From contig CAJUHT010000023.1 of the NCBI GenBank assembly GCA_910586035.1, positions 1 through 23,892 on the forward strand: a stretch of DNA of 23,892 nt, written 5' to 3'. Shown piece after piece: positions 21,548-23,892 of the stretch (position 1 is its first letter; every line of letters starts with the position of its first letter). Both the position numbers and the translations under genes were made by a program. Origin of the DNA: an uncultured Christensenella sp. GTDB lineage: Bacteria; Bacillota; Clostridia; Christensenellales; Borkfalkiaceae. The notes under the pieces were generated by a model, which was not told the DNA's origin, searched no databases, and worked only from the letters and a program-made list of their open reading frames with translations.

Positions 21548-23892
21548 TTACGAACGTTTTTTCCGCACTACCTTTATCACAATAACCGAAGATACGCTGA
21601 CCAGTAAAAGTGCCGCCACTATCGCAACAACGACTATTATTGTCGTATTTGTTCCCTCTGCTTTTTTGCCGCCGTCAAGCCAATCAACGACAGCGGTTAA
21701 AGAACTTTTATTGCCGGCCTTGTCATAAAATTCAATGACGTACTCGCCGTTTTCGGTAAACTCATAAATGCCATTGCCGTCAGCGAAAGTGATATCTTCG
21801 CTTGGATTTATTACCTTAACTATCGCCTTGTCGCTTTGGGTTTTGTCATATTCCAAGCTTGCCGTAGGCGCAGTCTTATCTATCCAGTCCACCACGACTT
21901 TTACTCCGAATACTCTGCCATCTTCATCGGCAAGTTCAAACATATACTCTCCGTTCTGAGTAAAGACAAGCGTTTCGCTACCGTTGTTGTTGAGCAAGGT
22001 GTACTTCGATTTGTCATAGTTGAGTAATACGGAAGAATCCTTGTTAGTAATAGTATTATCATACTCGACTTTAAAAGAAGGTATCGATGTTTCGTCTTCA
22101 AGCCAATCGACATAGACAGTCTTTTCGTAATACTCGCCGCTGCCGTCTTGGTATTGGAATGTAAATTCGCCGTTATCGCTAAATAGATAATAATTCTTGC
22201 CCTCATTGTTGAGAATCGTTACATCGCTTCTGTTGAATTTGAGCGTAGCTTTGACAGTGCCGTCCGTAATATCGAATACGACATCTGACTTCAACGCGTC
22301 CTTGACCAGCCAATCGACAGTCACTTTGAGTATCGTCTTATTACCCGCTTTGTCGAAAATATCTATCTCGTATTCTCCGTTTTCGGTAAACTCATAAATG
22401 CCATTGCCGTCAGCGAAAGTGATATCTTCGCTGGGATTTACCACCTTGACAACGGCAATATCCTTTTGGTTTTTATTGTATTCAAGTTGGGCGGTGGGAG
22501 GCTCTTTATCTATCCAATTTATTATATAGGTCGCCGTCCCTTTGTTGCCTGCAAGGTCTGTAAACTCTACTATCAGCTCTCCGTTGTCTTCCAACTGCAA
22601 TCTAAGCGGATTAGTATCGCCGACGATATTGCCATCGGGGTCGATTACATAACCGTTTTCGTCCACGGAGTGTCCAACCATTATAGCTTCGTCCGGAGAC
22701 TCAATCGCAATTGATAAATCTATGACGTTGCCTTTGTCGTCAACGGCATATTTCACCGCCATTTCTACTATTTCGCCGTTTTTATTTTGGAACTTTCTGC
22801 TTGTCACGACGATTTCTTCGCTTGGTTTGAGTACTGCGGTAACGGTATCGTTGGTAGGCTCTTGCGTGCTAAACTCAAACTCCGCCGTCGGAGCCTGTCT
22901 GTCTATCCAGGTCACTATCGCCGTAGTCGAACCCGCAACGCCTTCGTCATTGACGAATGTGAAAGTAAATTCTCCGTTTTCAGTAAAGGTATAAGTATCG
23001 CTTCCGCCGTTGTTGGTGATTGTGATATGTTCGTCTGGAAAGAGATTATTGAGTGTGATTGTGACGTTGCCCGCAGTCGGCTGAGTGGTACTGTAAATTA
23101 TCGAAGCCGTCGGACGGTGCTCCTGCGTGGTGTCTTCATATATATTAAAGCCCCTTGCCGCAAACCAATTTCCGTTGGACGCCCTATCTGCGACAATTTT
23201 GATATAAAGCACGTCTTGCGGCTGAGCTATATCAAACATCTGCGCGTTTGCCAAAGCGTCTTTTACCGTGTTGCACTGATTAGAATATTTTATATTTTTT
23301 CTCTCGGCAAGCTTCACCCATGATATTCCGTCAAGACTGCCGTAGATAGTGCCGTCGAGAATCTTTCCGTTGCCTCCGCCCGCGGGAATAAACTCGACTC
23401 CCGTAACAAACGTAGGCTTATCAAGCTTGAAGGATATATAACGGTTTATGTCGCTGCCGTTCCAATTTGAGTGCCATCTGGTATTGTAATTGCCGTCTAT
23501 CGCATTTACGGCATGACCGGCCTGCGCCTGCGAAGTCGCTTGCGACGACACACTGTGCAACGTCAAACGTGAAATGGATACATATTTTTTACTGTCGGAA
23601 TCAGTATCTGTCGTAAATGAAAAACTCATAGGGTCGCTTGCCAAACTGTTACCGTTGGGACCTATGCGTACCTCAACAGACTTATTGCCCGTCAAATCGG
23701 GCAGTCTTACTCCATACGAAACCCAAGCTTCGCTTGACGAGTATCTCCACTGATACTTGTCGTTGACTCCGATAACCTTGTTTTCTTTATCGTTGCCGTA
23801 TAACGTATCTTGCTTGATAGACGCTTTGACAATGCCTATCGTATAAATATTCTCTTCGCTGTAATTTACGCCGTTGAGATGCACTTTTATGC
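21548..23892 (-). CDS. Large surface protein with F5/8 type C domain, Ig-like repeats and C-terminal membrane anchor (C-terminal part)
   Basis: The frame is open to the right window edge, leaving about 780 visible C-terminal residues. Numbering from codon 23884, an F5/8 type C (discoidin, CBM32-like) domain covers about 103-252: NAIDGNYNTRWHS, ISFKLDKPTFVTGVEF and YGSLDGISWVKLAE are typical, suggesting carbohydrate binding. About six Ig-like repeats follow (258-735), each with a PTA opening, YTFTENGEFTF-type and DKAGNK strands and a VDWIDK-type end. The last part is a hydrophobic helix (about 743-770) with VVRKKRS at the end. There is no LPXTG motif, so anchoring is by the helix rather than sortase. 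A role in binding glycans or host surfaces is inferred. Confidence 0.88.
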   Translation of the reverse strand, partial: IKVHLNGVNYSEENIYTIGIVKASIKQDTLYGNDKENKVIGVNDKYQWRYSSSEAWVSYGVRLPDLTGNKSVEVRIGPNGNSLASDPMSFSFTTDTDSDSKKYVSISRLTLHSVSSQATSQAQAGHAVNAIDGNYNTRWHSNWNGSDINRYISFKLDKPTFVTGVEFIPAGGGNGKILDGTIYGSLDGISWVKLAERKNIKYSNQCNTVKDALANAQMFDIAQPQDVLYIKIVADRASNGNWFAARGFNIYEDTTQEHRPTASIIYSTTQPTAGNVTITLNNLFPDEHITITNNGGSDTYTFTENGEFTFTFVNDEGVAGSTTAIVTWIDRQAPTAEFEFSTQEPTNDTVTAVLKPSEEIVVTSRKFQNKNGEIVEMAVKYAVDDKGNVIDLSIAIESPDEAIMVGHSVDENGYVIDPDGNIVGDTNPLRLQLEDNGELIVEFTDLAGNKGTATYIINWIDKEPPTAQLEYNKNQKDIAVVKVVNPSEDITFADGNGIYEFTENGEYEIDIFDKAGNKTILKVTVDWLVKDALKSDVVFDITDGTVKATLKFNRSDVTILNNEGKNYYLFSDNGEFTFQYQDGSGEYYEKTVYVDWLEDETSIPSFKVEYDNTITNKDSSVLLNYDKSKYTLLNNNGSETLVFTQNGEYMFELADEDGRVFGVKVVVDWIDKTAPTASLEYDKTQSDKAIVKVINPSEDITFADGNGIYEFTENGEYVIEFYDKAGNKSSLTAVVDWLDGGKKAEGTNTTIIVVVAIVAALLLVSVSSVIVIKVVRKKRS
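21747..21802. repeat. 56-bp exact direct repeat, copy 1
   Basis: Identical to 22377-22432, with similar flanks. It encodes the SEDITFADGNGIYEFTENGE segment of the last Ig-like repeat. The copies are 630 bp apart, exactly 210 codons, so recombination between them would remove repeats in frame. Confidence 0.9.
22377..22432. repeat. 56-bp exact direct repeat, copy 2
   Basis: The partner of 21747-21802, inside an earlier Ig-like repeat of the same protein. Synonymous sites are identical too, which points to recent duplication or gene conversion. Confidence 0.9.

Noticed and set aside
21548..21700. Sortase anchor at the C-terminus of the right-hand surface protein
   Set aside because: No LPXTG-like motif precedes the hydrophobic helix; the protein ends with a plain transmembrane helix and VVRKKRS.

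Overview
The window reads as chromosomal DNA from an anaerobic, probably uncultured member of the Firmicutes, class Clostridia. The evidence is a prmA-rsmE-mtaB-HIT gene order, a group B type [FeFe] hydrogenase, a PerR-like Fur-family repressor, strong AGGAG ribosome binding sites, TTGACA/TATAAT promoters and large anchored surface proteins. A narrower placement (for example Christensenellales) is only a guess. Nearly all genes lie on the minus strand. The exceptions are one membrane protein gene (5305-6930) and a tRNA-Leu gene.

Layout. 1-3747: the N-terminal 1249 codons of a giant secreted beta-helix-type surface protein, cut by the window edge. 3748-4516: non-coding DNA with a strong rightward promoter inside two related 30-bp sites, a bidirectional terminator and two opposed palindromic repeats. 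4517-5131: a small serine recombinase. 5305-6930: a divergent polytopic membrane protein with a consensus promoter that leaves almost no leader. 7136-7534: a PerR/Fur-type repressor with its own operator. 7705-7965: a DUF378 protein. 8043-9383: tilS. 9681-14505: a five-gene operon prmA-rsmE-mtaB-PrsW-like protease-HIT. 14682-16199: a monomeric [FeFe] hydrogenase with its own promoter. 16288-17719: two overlapping membrane protein genes (YhhN-like and DUF1461). 17861-20671: a polysaccharide polymerase/ligase plus a Wzz-like co-polymerase. 20758-21018: a small unknown protein. 21123-21205: tRNA-Leu(UAG). 21548-23892: the C-terminal part of a second large surface protein with an F5/8 type C domain, repeated Ig-like domains and a C-terminal membrane anchor.

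How it fits together. The core genes (tilS, prmA, rsmE, mtaB, tRNA-Leu) modify tRNA, rRNA and ribosomal protein L11. Around them lie envelope genes: two giant surface proteins, a polysaccharide polymerization pair, and a PrsW-like intramembrane protease embedded in the translation operon. The most interesting unexplained structure is at 3855-4010. Two dyad sites have central dinucleotides (CT and AG) in opposite orientation, flank a strong promoter, and lie between a surface protein gene and a serine recombinase gene. This arrangement would suit a phase-variable invertible promoter, although paired operators are a live alternative.
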